This document shows, piece by piece, positions 1-6,253 of a DNA stretch of 8,829 nucleotides. The notes beneath the pieces were generated by a model. That model had not been told where the DNA came from, searched no databases, and was given only the letters and a program-made list of their open reading frames with translations. How positions within the stretch are numbered: the first letter of the stretch is position 1; each line of letters begins with the position of its first letter. Source of the DNA: an uncultured Eubacteriales bacterium (GTDB taxonomy: Bacteria > Bacillota > Clostridia > Monoglobales > Monoglobaceae); assembly GCA_900542675.1 (NCBI GenBank), contig UQOT01000083.1:1-8829 (forward strand). The letters are read 5' to 3'. A program made the translations under genes and the position numbers.

Positions 1-858
1 CCGAAAGGCACGGTGCTTAACGAGTGCGGTAAAATGCTTGTGCGCGGCGGGTATAAAATAAAATCGTTCAACACGATAAATTTTAAGAAATCAATGCACT
101 ATAACCCATTCGCCTATATCCGAAGTGAAAAGGATATTTTGAAATTGGTAAATACGCTGATTGCAAATACCAAAGGCGAGGGCGAAAAGTCAGGCGAGGA
201 TTTTTGGGTGAAAGCCGAGCGTCTTTTATACTGCGCGTATATCGGTTATATCTGGTACGAAGCGCCGGACGAGGAAAAGAATTTTATCACGCTTCTTGAT
301 ATGATAAACGCAAGCGAAGCTAAAGAGGACGACGAAAGCTATAAAAGCCCCGTTGATATGCTCTTTGACCGTCTGGAGGAAAAGGAGCCGGAGCATTTTG
401 CGGTAAAGCAATATAAAAAATACAAGATGGCGGCGGGCAAAACCGCTAAGTCAATCCTTATTTCCTGCGGCGCGCGTCTTGCGCCGTTTGATATAAAGGA
501 GCTGCGCGACATTATGGAGTATGACGAGCTGGAGCTCGACACGTTAGGCGACAGAAAAACGGCGCTGTTTATTATCATTTCCGATACGGACGACACGTTT
601 AATTTTGTTGTTGCTATGATGTACACGCAGTTATTCAATCTTTTATGCGACAAGGCGGACGACGTTTACGGCGGCAGACTTCCCGTACACGTTCGCTGCC
701 TGTTAGACGAAATGGCGAATATCGGACAAATACCAAAGTTTGAAAAGCTGATAGCGACTATCCGAAGCCGTGAAATATCCGCTTGTATCATATTACAGGC
801 GCAAAGTCAGCTAAAGGCTATCTACAAGGATAACGCCGACACAATTATAGGAAACTGC
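1..858 (+). CDS. virD4: VirD4/TraG-type coupling protein, exon 1 (5' end outside window)
   Basis: This is the 5' exon of the type IV coupling protein, the inner-membrane ATPase that hands the relaxase-DNA complex to the conjugation channel. The frame is open from base 1, giving 286 codons, so the N-terminal membrane segments and the Walker A loop lie upstream of the window. The sequence starts in the conserved PKGTVLNECGKML stretch and includes NPFAYIRSEKDILKLVNTLI. A Walker B-like LLDEMANIGQ has its Asp codon at 706-708, and IATIRSREISACIILQAQSQL follows in two parts around residues 248-268 of the fragment. Relatives usually read DEFANIG, so the Met is a small deviation. The reading frame breaks after the Cys codon at 856-858 because a group II intron begins at 859. 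Homologues continue GNCD, and the Asp is supplied by exon 2 at 3373. Arginine codons are mostly CGN, unlike the intron protein. Family identity is secure; its activity depends on splicing. Confidence 0.93.
853..858 (+). other. IBS1, 5' exon binding site of the intron
   Basis: The last six bases of exon 1 are AACTGC. They are perfectly complementary to GCAGTT at 1207-1212 in the intron. This pairing defines the 5' splice site for splicing and part of the target-site recognition during retrohoming. Confidence 0.8.
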
Positions 859-1377
859 GTGCGCACGGAAGTCGCTAGCGCGATATAAATTGGCGACGTG
901 GTATTTACGGGATACCGCCTTTAGCAAGCGGTAGGTAAAAGTATCAAGTGATGAAGAATCACAGCCTATTATTCTACAACTTATCCGAGAGGGGAAACCC
1001 GAAGGGGAGTGTAGCATGTTGTGTGCTCTTAGTCAAATAAGAGCTTGAACATAATGACGTTAATCCTAAGCGACAGACTGTTCAAGAATAAAAATCAGTG
1101 TATGAGGTATAAAGCTAAACTGCCTGAACGATAGCCAGAGTGGGAGAATCCGACTCCGCATACGAAAAGGATTGAAACGTATGTCATTCCTTGTTGATTG
1201 CATTTCGCAGTTATGGAATCAAGCGATACTCATGGGAGGACAACCACAAGACAGTGGAAAAATGGCGAAAGTCGGTGCCGACAACACTGAAAGCTAATCC
1301 TGTATTTACTAACCGTGGATGACCTAAACTCGGTAACGGGCATGGTCACACAGCTCTCATAGTAGTCCGAGACGTTA
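859..1377 (+). ncRNA. Group II intron ribozyme domains I-III
   Basis: This 519-base stretch has no credible gene and is the 5' ribozyme scaffold. It begins GTGCG and contains several hairpins. CATACG (1159-1164) pairs with CGTATG (1178-1183), GTCGG pairs with CCGAC near 1271-1283, and CTCGG near 1329 pairs with CCGAG near 1367 in what is probably domain III. The EBS1 loop is at 1200-1216. Only short reading frames occur, on either strand, which is expected of structured RNA. Exact domain borders were judged by eye and are approximate. Confidence 0.85.
1194..1222 (+). ncRNA. EBS1 hairpin of intron domain I
   Basis: TTGATT (1194-1199) pairs with AATCAA (1217-1222), enclosing a 17-base loop. 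The loop holds GCAGTT (1207-1212), the exact complement of IBS1. The base immediately 5' of it, C1206, complements G3373 at the start of exon 2. A loop placement with an adjacent delta base is the arrangement known for IIA introns. Confidence 0.8.
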
Positions 1378-3264
1378 ATGACGTTCACATGGCGAAGGAG
1401 AGCAGCTTATTCACTAATACGAATAGAAAGGACGGTGCGAGAGGCATTGAGAAATCCAATCGAAGTATTAAGAAGTTTGACGGAAATGTCAAAGAATGAA
1501 TCATACAGATTTCAAAGACTATACCGAAATCTGTACAATCCGGAGTTCTACTGGCTTGCATATAAAAACATATATGCAAACACCGGCAGCATGACTGCCG
1601 GCTCAGATGGAATGACAATTGACGGCATGAGTGACGAACGGATTGCAAAGATTATAGAATCTCTGCGAGACAGAAGCTATCAGCCAAAACCTGCACGGAG
1701 AGAATATATTGCAAAGAAAAACAGCAATAAAAAGCGTCCGTTGGGAATCCAATCAGGTGACGACAAACTGGTGCAGGAAACTGTAAAAATGATTTTAGAG
1801 AGCATTTATGAACCAGTGTTCAAGAAAACCTCTCACGGATTCAGACCAAACAAAAGCTGTCAGACAGCATTACAGCAGATACAGAAGACCTTTACAGGTA
1901 CAAACTGGTTTGTTGAAGGCGATATTCACGCTTGCTTTGACAGCTTTAACCATCACACTATCATTGCACTTTTGAGGAAGCGCATTGACGACGAGGCATT
2001 CCTACAGCTTATCTGGAAATTCTTAAAAGCAGGTTACATGGAGCAATGGACATATAACCGAACATACGGCGGCGTGCCGCAGGGCAGCGATGTCAGTCCG
2101 GTGCTTGCAAATGTGTATCTTCATGAGTTAGATAAATTTATGGAAGATTATGCACAGACATTTAATCAAGGCATAAAGAAGCAGACAAATCCGGAATATA
2201 ACAAAGCTTTGAAGAAAGCGTCATATTATAGACGTACCGGCAGAGCAAAATGGACGGATTTATCGTCAGAGGAACGTAAGGAACGCACCAGTAATCTAAA
2301 GAAGCTTGAAGCGACACAAAGGCAGATAACACCTACGATGCCATTGGATAAGTCTTTTAGGAAAATTCGGTATGTAAGATATGCGGATGACTTTATCATC
2401 GGTGTAATCGGAAGTAAAGCAGACGCAGAGCAGGTTAAATCTGTTGTCGGCAGATTTTTGAAAGATATATTGGATTTAGAGATGTCCGAGGCAAAAACTA
2501 AGGTTACTCACACAGGAGACAGAGCCAGATTTTTAGGATATGACATTACGGTATCCAGAAGTCAGGATTTGAAAAAGTCTGTAAGCGGATACAAAATCAG
2601 AAGCAATACAGGTGTGGTGAAACTACTTGTACCCAGAGAAAAATGGGTTGAAAAGTTACTGGAGTATAAAGCAATCAAAATCAAAATTAACGAAAATGGA
2701 AAAGAAAGATTTGTAGCCCTGCATAGGGGTAAACTGGTAAATCAGAGCGATATAGAGATTCTGGCAAGATACAATGCGGAAGTACGTGGATTGTATAACT
2801 ATTACTCAATAGCTAATGATTCATACAAAATTGGTAGATTCGCCAATCTTATGAAATACAGCATGTATAAAACATTCGCTTGTAAGTATAAGACAAATGT
2901 CCATGAGATTAAACGCAGATATTGTGTCGGGGATTTGTTTACGGTCGCGTATGATACCAAAACAGGACGGAAGACCACAACATTTTACAAGAACGGGTTT
3001 AAGCGGAAAGAGATGGCTACAAAATTTGACAATGTCAGTGAGTTGCCACAATACTCGAAGTACACAAAAACCAATACCTTAAAACAGAGAGTGGAACGCC
3101 ATACCTGCGAATTATGCAATAAAGATTGCAGAAATCTTGAAATCCATCAAGTAAAGAAACTGAAAGACTTAAAGGGTAGTGCAGAGTGGGTACTCCTTAT
3201 GCGCAAAAAGAGACGAAAAACTCTTGTAGTCTGCCCTGAATGTCATAAACTGATTCATTCTTAA
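1378..3264 (+). CDS. ltrA: Group II intron-encoded reverse transcriptase/maturase with HNH endonuclease domain
   Basis: This 628-residue multifunctional protein binds the intron RNA, helps it splice, and drives retrohoming by nicking target DNA and copying the intron into cDNA. It closely resembles LtrA of the Ll.LtrB intron. An RT-0-like block (YRFQRLYRNLYNP) begins near residue 43. RT motifs follow: YIAKKN..KKRPLGI, SHGFRPNKSC, WFVEGDIHACFD with Asp182, GGVPQGSDVSP, and the catalytic YADD at 335-338. FLGYDI lies downstream. The X/thumb maturase region includes ARYNAEVRGLYNYYSIAN. The C-terminal zinc-binding HNH region has Cys577, Cys580, Cys619 and Cys622. The usual HH pair of that domain reads His590-Gln591 here. 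No strong Shine-Dalgarno precedes the ATG at 1378, and Met37 (1486) is an alternative start just before the conserved RT-0 region. Arginine codons are rich in AGA/AGG, unlike the flanking conjugation genes, which fits a separate origin. The frame is intact. Confidence 0.95.
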   Translation: MTFTWRRRAAYSLIRIERTVREALRNPIEVLRSLTEMSKNESYRFQRLYRNLYNPEFYWLAYKNIYANTGSMTAGSDGMTIDGMSDERIAKIIESLRDRSYQPKPARREYIAKKNSNKKRPLGIQSGDDKLVQETVKMILESIYEPVFKKTSHGFRPNKSCQTALQQIQKTFTGTNWFVEGDIHACFDSFNHHTIIALLRKRIDDEAFLQLIWKFLKAGYMEQWTYNRTYGGVPQGSDVSPVLANVYLHELDKFMEDYAQTFNQGIKKQTNPEYNKALKKASYYRRTGRAKWTDLSSEERKERTSNLKKLEATQRQITPTMPLDKSFRKIRYVRYADDFIIGVIGSKADAEQVKSVVGRFLKDILDLEMSEAKTKVTHTGDRARFLGYDITVSRSQDLKKSVSGYKIRSNTGVVKLLVPREKWVEKLLEYKAIKIKINENGKERFVALHRGKLVNQSDIEILARYNAEVRGLYNYYSIANDSYKIGRFANLMKYSMYKTFACKYKTNVHEIKRRYCVGDLFTVAYDTKTGRKTTTFYKNGFKRKEMATKFDNVSELPQYSKYTKTNTLKQRVERHTCELCNKDCRNLEIHQVKKLKDLKGSAEWVLLMRKKRRKTLVVCPECHKLIHS

Positions 3265-3287
3265 ACACCGCAAATATAATAAGCGGA

Positions 3288-3321
3288 AAGCCGTATACAT
3301 CGAGAGGTGTACGTGCGGTTT
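3288..3321 (+). ncRNA. Group II intron domain V (catalytic hairpin)
   Basis: This is a canonical 34-nt domain V. AAGCCGTA (3288-3295) pairs with TGCGGTTT (3314-3321), allowing G-U pairs. A two-base CG bulge (3312-3313) follows the upper stem, in which TACATC (3296-3301) pairs with GGTGTA (3306-3311). The stem is closed by a GAGA tetraloop of GNRA type (3302-3305). The catalytic AGC triad is present at 3289-3291. It starts 23 bases after the maturase stop codon. Confidence 0.93.
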
Positions 3322-3323
3322 GG

Positions 3324-3370
3324 GAGGGAGGGGACGTAAGTCCTGCACAGGATAAGCTGAACCTTACCTC
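3324..3370 (+). ncRNA. Group II intron domain VI with bulged branch-point A
   Basis: GAGG (3324-3327) pairs with CCTC (3367-3370), and GAGG (3328-3331) pairs with CCTT (3362-3365). A3366 is left bulged between the two helices. It lies seven bases from the 3' end of the intron (AT, 3371-3372), the expected position of the branch-point adenosine that forms the lariat. A nested GGAC/GTCC hairpin (3332-3343) with a GTAA loop sits inside; it competes with a TCCT/AGGA hairpin (3341-3352). Confidence 0.88.
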
Positions 3371-3372
3371 AT

Positions 3373-3783
3373 GATACTACCCTGTTTCTCGGAGGTAAAG
3401 AAAAGAGCACACTTAAAGAAATTTCCGAAACATTAGGAAAAGAAACAATAGATACTTTTAATACCTCAGAAACGCGGAGTAATCAAAATTCCTATGGTCT
3501 GAATTATCAAAAGTTAGGAAAGGAGCTGATGTCGCAAGATGAATTAGCTGTAATGGACGGCGGCAAGTGCATATTACAGCTAAGGGGCGTCAGGCCGTTT
3601 TTATCGGATAAGTACGATATAACGGCGCACCCCAGATACAAATACCTTGCCGATTATAACGAAAGGAACGAATTTAATATGGAACGATATATGAAAAACA
3701 AAAAACAGGTTGTAAAACAAAATGAGGTCTTTGATTGTTACAGCGTCAAAGTACCTCCGAATACGAAAATCGAAGGAGGATAA
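3373..3783 (+). CDS. virD4: VirD4/TraG-type coupling protein, exon 2 (C-terminal part)
   Basis: This is the 3' exon, 136 codons plus a TAA stop, in the same reading frame as exon 1 once the intron is removed. It begins DTTLFLGGKEKSTLKEIS and contains LNYQKLGKELMSQDELAV and MDGGKCILQLRGVRPFLSDK, which match the C-terminal end of VirD4/TcpA-type coupling proteins of clostridial conjugative elements. Together the two exons give 422 residues of a protein usually near 600. There is no intron-independent start codon for the full exon; an ATG at 3529 lies well inside it and is probably not a genuine start. The last codons (GAA GGA GGA) double as the Shine-Dalgarno site of the next gene. Confidence 0.93.
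   Translation, partial: DTTLFLGGKEKSTLKEISETLGKETIDTFNTSETRSNQNSYGLNYQKLGKELMSQDELAVMDGGKCILQLRGVRPFLSDKYDITAHPRYKYLADYNERNEFNMERYMKNKKQVVKQNEVFDCYSVKVPPNTKIEGG
3773..3779 (+). promoter_or_regulatory. Ribosome binding site for the Maff2-like gene, inside the virD4 3' end
   Basis: AAGGAGG lies ten bases before the ATG at 3790 and overlaps the last sense codons of virD4. Ribosomes finishing virD4 would therefore pass over the site, which suggests translational linkage. Confidence 0.8.
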
Positions 3784-3789
3784 TATTTT

Positions 3790-4005
3790 ATGGCATTTTT
3801 TTCACAGGCAATCACAGTATTGCAGACACTTGTAATAGCTCTCGGCGCAGGTCTCGCGGTTTGGGGCGGTATCAATCTTTTGGAGGGGTACGGCAACGAC
3901 AACCCCGGCGCTAAATCTCAGGGTATCAAGCAGCTTATGGCTGGCGGCGGCGTTGTGCTGATTGGTACTACCCTTGTTCCCTTGCTTTCAGGACTGTTCG
4001 GATAA
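3790..4005 (+). CDS. Maff2-family small membrane protein
   Basis: This 71-residue protein has two hydrophobic segments, about residues 8-30 (TVLQTLVIALGAGLAVWGG) and 48-69 (GGVVLIGTTLVPLLSG). They are joined by a polar, Gly/Asn-rich loop with YGNDNPGAKSQGIKQ. The sequence and its place between virD4 and a virB6-like gene match the Maff2 family of conjugative elements in Clostridia. Its exact job is not established. A short protein with two membrane segments beside the channel genes is reminiscent of VirB2/TrbC pilins, so a pilin-like or channel subunit is plausible, but this is inference. The start at 3790 is supported by a good Shine-Dalgarno site. Its TAA stop overlaps the next start in TAATG. 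Confidence 0.88.
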   Translation: MAFFSQAITVLQTLVIALGAGLAVWGGINLLEGYGNDNPGAKSQGIKQLMAGGGVVLIGTTLVPLLSGLFG

Positions 4006-4874
4006 TGGGTGCGATATTTGATAAAATTACCGAGTTTATCAAGGAGTTTCTAATTTCCCTTATCACAGGCAGTCTTAATACAATGTTTAACGACGTAAAT
4101 ACAAAGGTCGGCACAATAGCCGCCGACGTAGGACAAACGCCGCAAGCGTGGAACGGCAGCGTTTTCAGCTTGCTGCAAAACCTGTCTGAAACGGTAATCG
4201 TGCCGATTGCCGGATTGATTATCACGTTTATATTGTGCTATGAGCTAATAACTATGATAACGGAAAAGAACAATTTGCACGACATAGATACATTTATGTT
4301 TTTCAAGTATATATTCAAGGCGTGCGTAGCGGTTTATATCGTTACGCACACTTTTGATATTACAATGGCTGTCTTTGACTTAGGGCAGCATATAGTATCA
4401 AACAGTGCCGGAGTAATCGGAGCGAACACGAATATTGATATTTCATCAGCACTCGCGGATATTGAAACAACATTAAACGCTATGGGTATCGGCGAATTGT
4501 TTTTGTTAGTCTTGGAAACATCACTTGTGAGCTTGTGTATGAAAATTCTATCAATCTGTATCACCGTCATTATATTTGGCAGAATGATTGAAATTTATAT
4601 GTACTGCTCCATTGGAGCTATCCCGTTTGCGACAATGACAAACCGCGAATGGGGGCAAATCGGAAATAACTACTTGCGCGGTCTTGTGGCTCTTGCCTTT
4701 CAGGGCTTTTTCATAATGGTATGCGTTGGTATTTATGCGGCGTTGGTGAACGGCTTTACCGTAACCGATAATCTGCATACAACGATATTTACCGTCGCGG
4801 CGTACACCGTCGTATTGTGTATTACCCTGTTTAAAACGGGCAGTATCAGCAAGTCAATTTTTAACGCGCATTAA
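4005..4874 (+). CDS. VirB6/TrbL-like conjugal transfer membrane protein
   Basis: This 289-residue polytopic membrane protein probably forms part of the inner-membrane channel of the conjugation apparatus. Hydrophobic segments are visible at about residues 64-86, 100-116, 164-192 (long, possibly two passes), 228-248 and 260-276. A soluble N-terminal part contains an amphipathic stretch (residues 5-25). The motif FGRMIEIYMYCSIGAIPFATM at 191-211, followed by TNREWGQIGNNYLRG, resembles the VirB6/TrbL-like proteins that follow Maff2 genes in Tn1549-type elements. The start ATG at 4005 overlaps the Maff2 stop (TAATG) and has only a weak CAGGA upstream, so translation is probably coupled. The length is typical. 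No enzyme motif is visible. Confidence 0.85.
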   Translation: MGAIFDKITEFIKEFLISLITGSLNTMFNDVNTKVGTIAADVGQTPQAWNGSVFSLLQNLSETVIVPIAGLIITFILCYELITMITEKNNLHDIDTFMFFKYIFKACVAVYIVTHTFDITMAVFDLGQHIVSNSAGVIGANTNIDISSALADIETTLNAMGIGELFLLVLETSLVSLCMKILSICITVIIFGRMIEIYMYCSIGAIPFATMTNREWGQIGNNYLRGLVALAFQGFFIMVCVGIYAALVNGFTVTDNLHTTIFTVAAYTVVLCITLFKTGSISKSIFNAH

Positions 4875-4892
4875 AGACAGGAGGATTGAGAT

Positions 4893-5297
4893 ATGGCAAA
4901 GATACCTATATTATCCGGCAAACCCATATATACAGCGGAGGACTGTATTGGGCTTGGCGAAAATGAAAAACTGCAAGGAAAAATCTTAGTGCTGACTACG
5001 GATTTTTTCTATGACGAATACAAACAGCCCGAATACCAGCTCGTTTACTGCGAGTATGAATATTGGGATAAAATATGCTGCCGTTTCCTTATCGACAAGG
5101 AATTTTCCGTATATGCGCGCACAGATTTCATCGGCAGACTTAACCCCGCCGACTTACCCGAATGGGCACAGAAAAAGCTGATTACGATAATCAATAAGCA
5201 GATAAGCAATAAAAACGGTCTTGCAAAGATTAAACGTATGCTTGAAAAGCGTCTTGAAACGGCAGATAAAAAGAAACTCGGAGGGCAGCAAGTATGA
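4893..5297 (+). CDS. Conserved-looking hypothetical protein of the conjugation operon
   Basis: I do not recognise this 134-residue protein. It is soluble, with no membrane segment or signal peptide. It has an aromatic- and acid-rich middle (about residues 38-60, including FFYDEYKQPEYQLVYCEYEYW) and two adjacent Cys (CCRF) after it. A lysine-rich C-terminal third is predicted by eye to be helical (KKLITIINKQIS to KKKLGGQQV). An AGGAGG site (4879-4884) eight bases before the ATG makes it a well-supported gene. Its TGA stop overlaps the next ATG. Its position between virB6-like and prgI suggests an accessory role in the element, perhaps DNA- or protein-binding; this is a guess. Confidence 0.8.
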   Translation: MAKIPILSGKPIYTAEDCIGLGENEKLQGKILVLTTDFFYDEYKQPEYQLVYCEYEYWDKICCRFLIDKEFSVYARTDFIGRLNPADLPEWAQKKLITIINKQISNKNGLAKIKRMLEKRLETADKKKLGGQQV

Positions 5298-5701
5298 CAA
5301 ATATTTTAATATATCCGTATTCGCATACCGACGCGGTACGGCGCGGCTTAAAAGACTTGGAGCGTTACATACAGTCGTTCAGTCTCAATGTAAAATGCGC
5401 GTGCGAAATTGAAAAAGCCGTCAGACGCGCGGACGGGATAAGAGGAATAACGGCGGACACAATAAAACGCCTTGCCGATAAGTACGGCATTGACCGCGTT
5501 AATTACGTTCTTGCGAACTCTATAAATCATATCGGTAGCGATAAATATATATCACAGGAAAATCGGGAATGGGCTAAGTCAATCCCCGTCGTTCCTGACT
5601 TTGTGGCGCACAAGGACAGGACGCGCCGCTTTGCGGCTTCACTCCACCCCGAACAGCTTAATATGCTTGCCGAGCTAACGCGGGAACGTTACGGAGTATG
5701 A
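5294..5701 (+). CDS. DUF3849-like protein
   Basis: This 135-residue soluble protein resembles the DUF3849 family found on conjugative elements of Bacillota. The visible match is a YPYSHTDAVRRG start, a central SFSLNVKCACEIEKAV, and the block YGIDRVNYVLANSINH followed by ISQENREWAKSIPVVPD. Family members typically carry a YVLANT...NKxWA pattern here. The function of the family is unknown. The start ATG overlaps the upstream stop (ATGA at 5294-5297), and a GGAGGG site lies at 5280-5285. Its own stop overlaps the methyltransferase start (ATGA at 5698-5701), so three genes are chained by overlaps. The family name comes from recalled patterns and a profile search would settle it. Confidence 0.78.
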   Translation: MTNILIYPYSHTDAVRRGLKDLERYIQSFSLNVKCACEIEKAVRRADGIRGITADTIKRLADKYGIDRVNYVLANSINHIGSDKYISQENREWAKSIPVVPDFVAHKDRTRRFAASLHPEQLNMLAELTRERYGV

Positions 5702-6240
5702 AAAAATATAACATCATTTACGCCGATCCGCCGTGGAAGTATCACGGCGGGCATATAAAGGGCGCGGTCTGTAATCACTATAATGTAATGCCGATTGATG
5801 AAATATGCGCTCTGCCCGTTTCTGAGCTTGCGGCTGATAACTGTATTCTGTTTCTTTGGACTACGTTTCCTAAACTGTATGAAACCTTTGACGTTATAAA
5901 TGCTTGGGGCTTTGAATATAAGACGGTAGCGTTTGTATGGATAAAGCGTACAAGTACAAATAATGATTGGTTTACAGGCTTGGGATTTTGGACGCGTTCA
6001 AATGCTGAAATCTGTTTACTTGCGACAAAGGGAAAGCCGGTACGGTTCTCAAAAGCTGTTCATCAGCTTATCATTTCCCCTGTTGAGGAACACAGCAAGA
6101 AACCGGATATTACAAGAGATAAAATAGTAAAGCTGGCGGGTAATTTGCCGCGCATTGAGCTGTTTGCGCGTCAAAAGCCTGTCGGCTGGGACGTTTGGGG
6201 TAACGAGGTGGAATGTGATATTGATATGAAAAATTTGTAA
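5698..6240 (+). CDS. MT-A70 family DNA adenine N6-methyltransferase
   Basis: This is a 180-residue S-adenosylmethionine-dependent methyltransferase expected to methylate the N6 of adenine. The catalytic DPPW motif is at residues 10-13 (IIYADPPWKY). The hydrophobic LFLWTTFPKL strand region is at 51-60, FWTRSNAEICLLATKGKP at 97-114, EEHSKKPD at 130-137, and the C-terminal IELFARQKPVGWDVWGNE at 153-170. All are typical of MT-A70 proteins of phages and conjugative elements. The length is typical for a solo enzyme, with no target-recognition domain and no adjacent restriction gene. It overlaps the upstream gene by ATGA, and prgI follows with 13 bases between them. A likely role is modifying element or host DNA to evade restriction or tune expression; this is inference, and RNA methylation cannot be excluded. 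Confidence 0.93.
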   Translation: MKKYNIIYADPPWKYHGGHIKGAVCNHYNVMPIDEICALPVSELAADNCILFLWTTFPKLYETFDVINAWGFEYKTVAFVWIKRTSTNNDWFTGLGFWTRSNAEICLLATKGKPVRFSKAVHQLIISPVEEHSKKPDITRDKIVKLAGNLPRIELFARQKPVGWDVWGNEVECDIDMKNL

Positions 6241-6253
6241 AGGAGGAATTTTT

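Larger units (their letters stand above)
859..3372 (+). mobile_element. Group II intron (bacterial ML/IIA type) inserted in virD4
   Basis: This 2,514-base self-splicing retroelement interrupts virD4 exactly between a Cys codon (856-858) and an Asp codon (3373-3375). The 5' end reads GTGCG, matching the group II consensus GUGYG, and the 3' end reads AT, matching AY. Domains I-III occupy about 859-1377, the maturase gene fills domain IV, domain V is 3288-3321 and domain VI is about 3324-3370. EBS1 (GCAGTT, 1207-1212) is the exact complement of the last six exon bases, IBS1 (AACTGC, 853-858). C1206, just 5' of EBS1, can pair with G3373, the first base of exon 2; this is the delta-delta' contact expected of IIA introns. 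All core elements are present, so it is probably active for splicing and perhaps for retrohoming. EBS2 was not assigned with confidence. The boundaries follow independently from the restored protein sequence and from the RNA motifs. Confidence 0.95.

Noticed and set aside
842..846. CAATT as IBS2 pairing with GATTG in the loop at 1165-1177
   Set aside because: The pairing is only five bases with a G-U, and the exon site lies further from IBS1 than is usual, so EBS2/IBS2 is left unassigned.
859..866. Perfect palindrome GTGCGCAC as an operator or protein-binding site
   Set aside because: It coincides with the conserved GUGCG 5' end of the intron, which explains most of it.
811..1017. Minus-strand reading frame across the exon 1/intron junction
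   Set aside because: It spans a splice boundary and structured RNA, has no ribosome site and no recognisable sequence, and lies opposite conserved coding sequence.
3341..3352. TCCT...AGGA hairpin as a transcription terminator
   Set aside because: The stem is only four pairs, no T-run follows, and it lies within intron domain VI.
859..3528. virD4 as a pseudogene broken by a premature stop and an insertion
   Set aside because: The boundaries match group II intron splice sites, and joining 858 to 3373 gives an intact reading frame with the family sequence, so the gene is split rather than broken.
3529..3783. An independent 84-residue gene starting at ATG 3529
   Set aside because: The same frame continues upstream to 3373 with clear VirD4 sequence; this is the tail of exon 2, and the ATG is an internal Met.
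5221..5412. 63-residue plus-strand reading frame spanning the 4893-5297 and 5294-5701 gene junction
   Set aside because: It overlaps two better-supported genes in other frames and has no ribosome site of its own.
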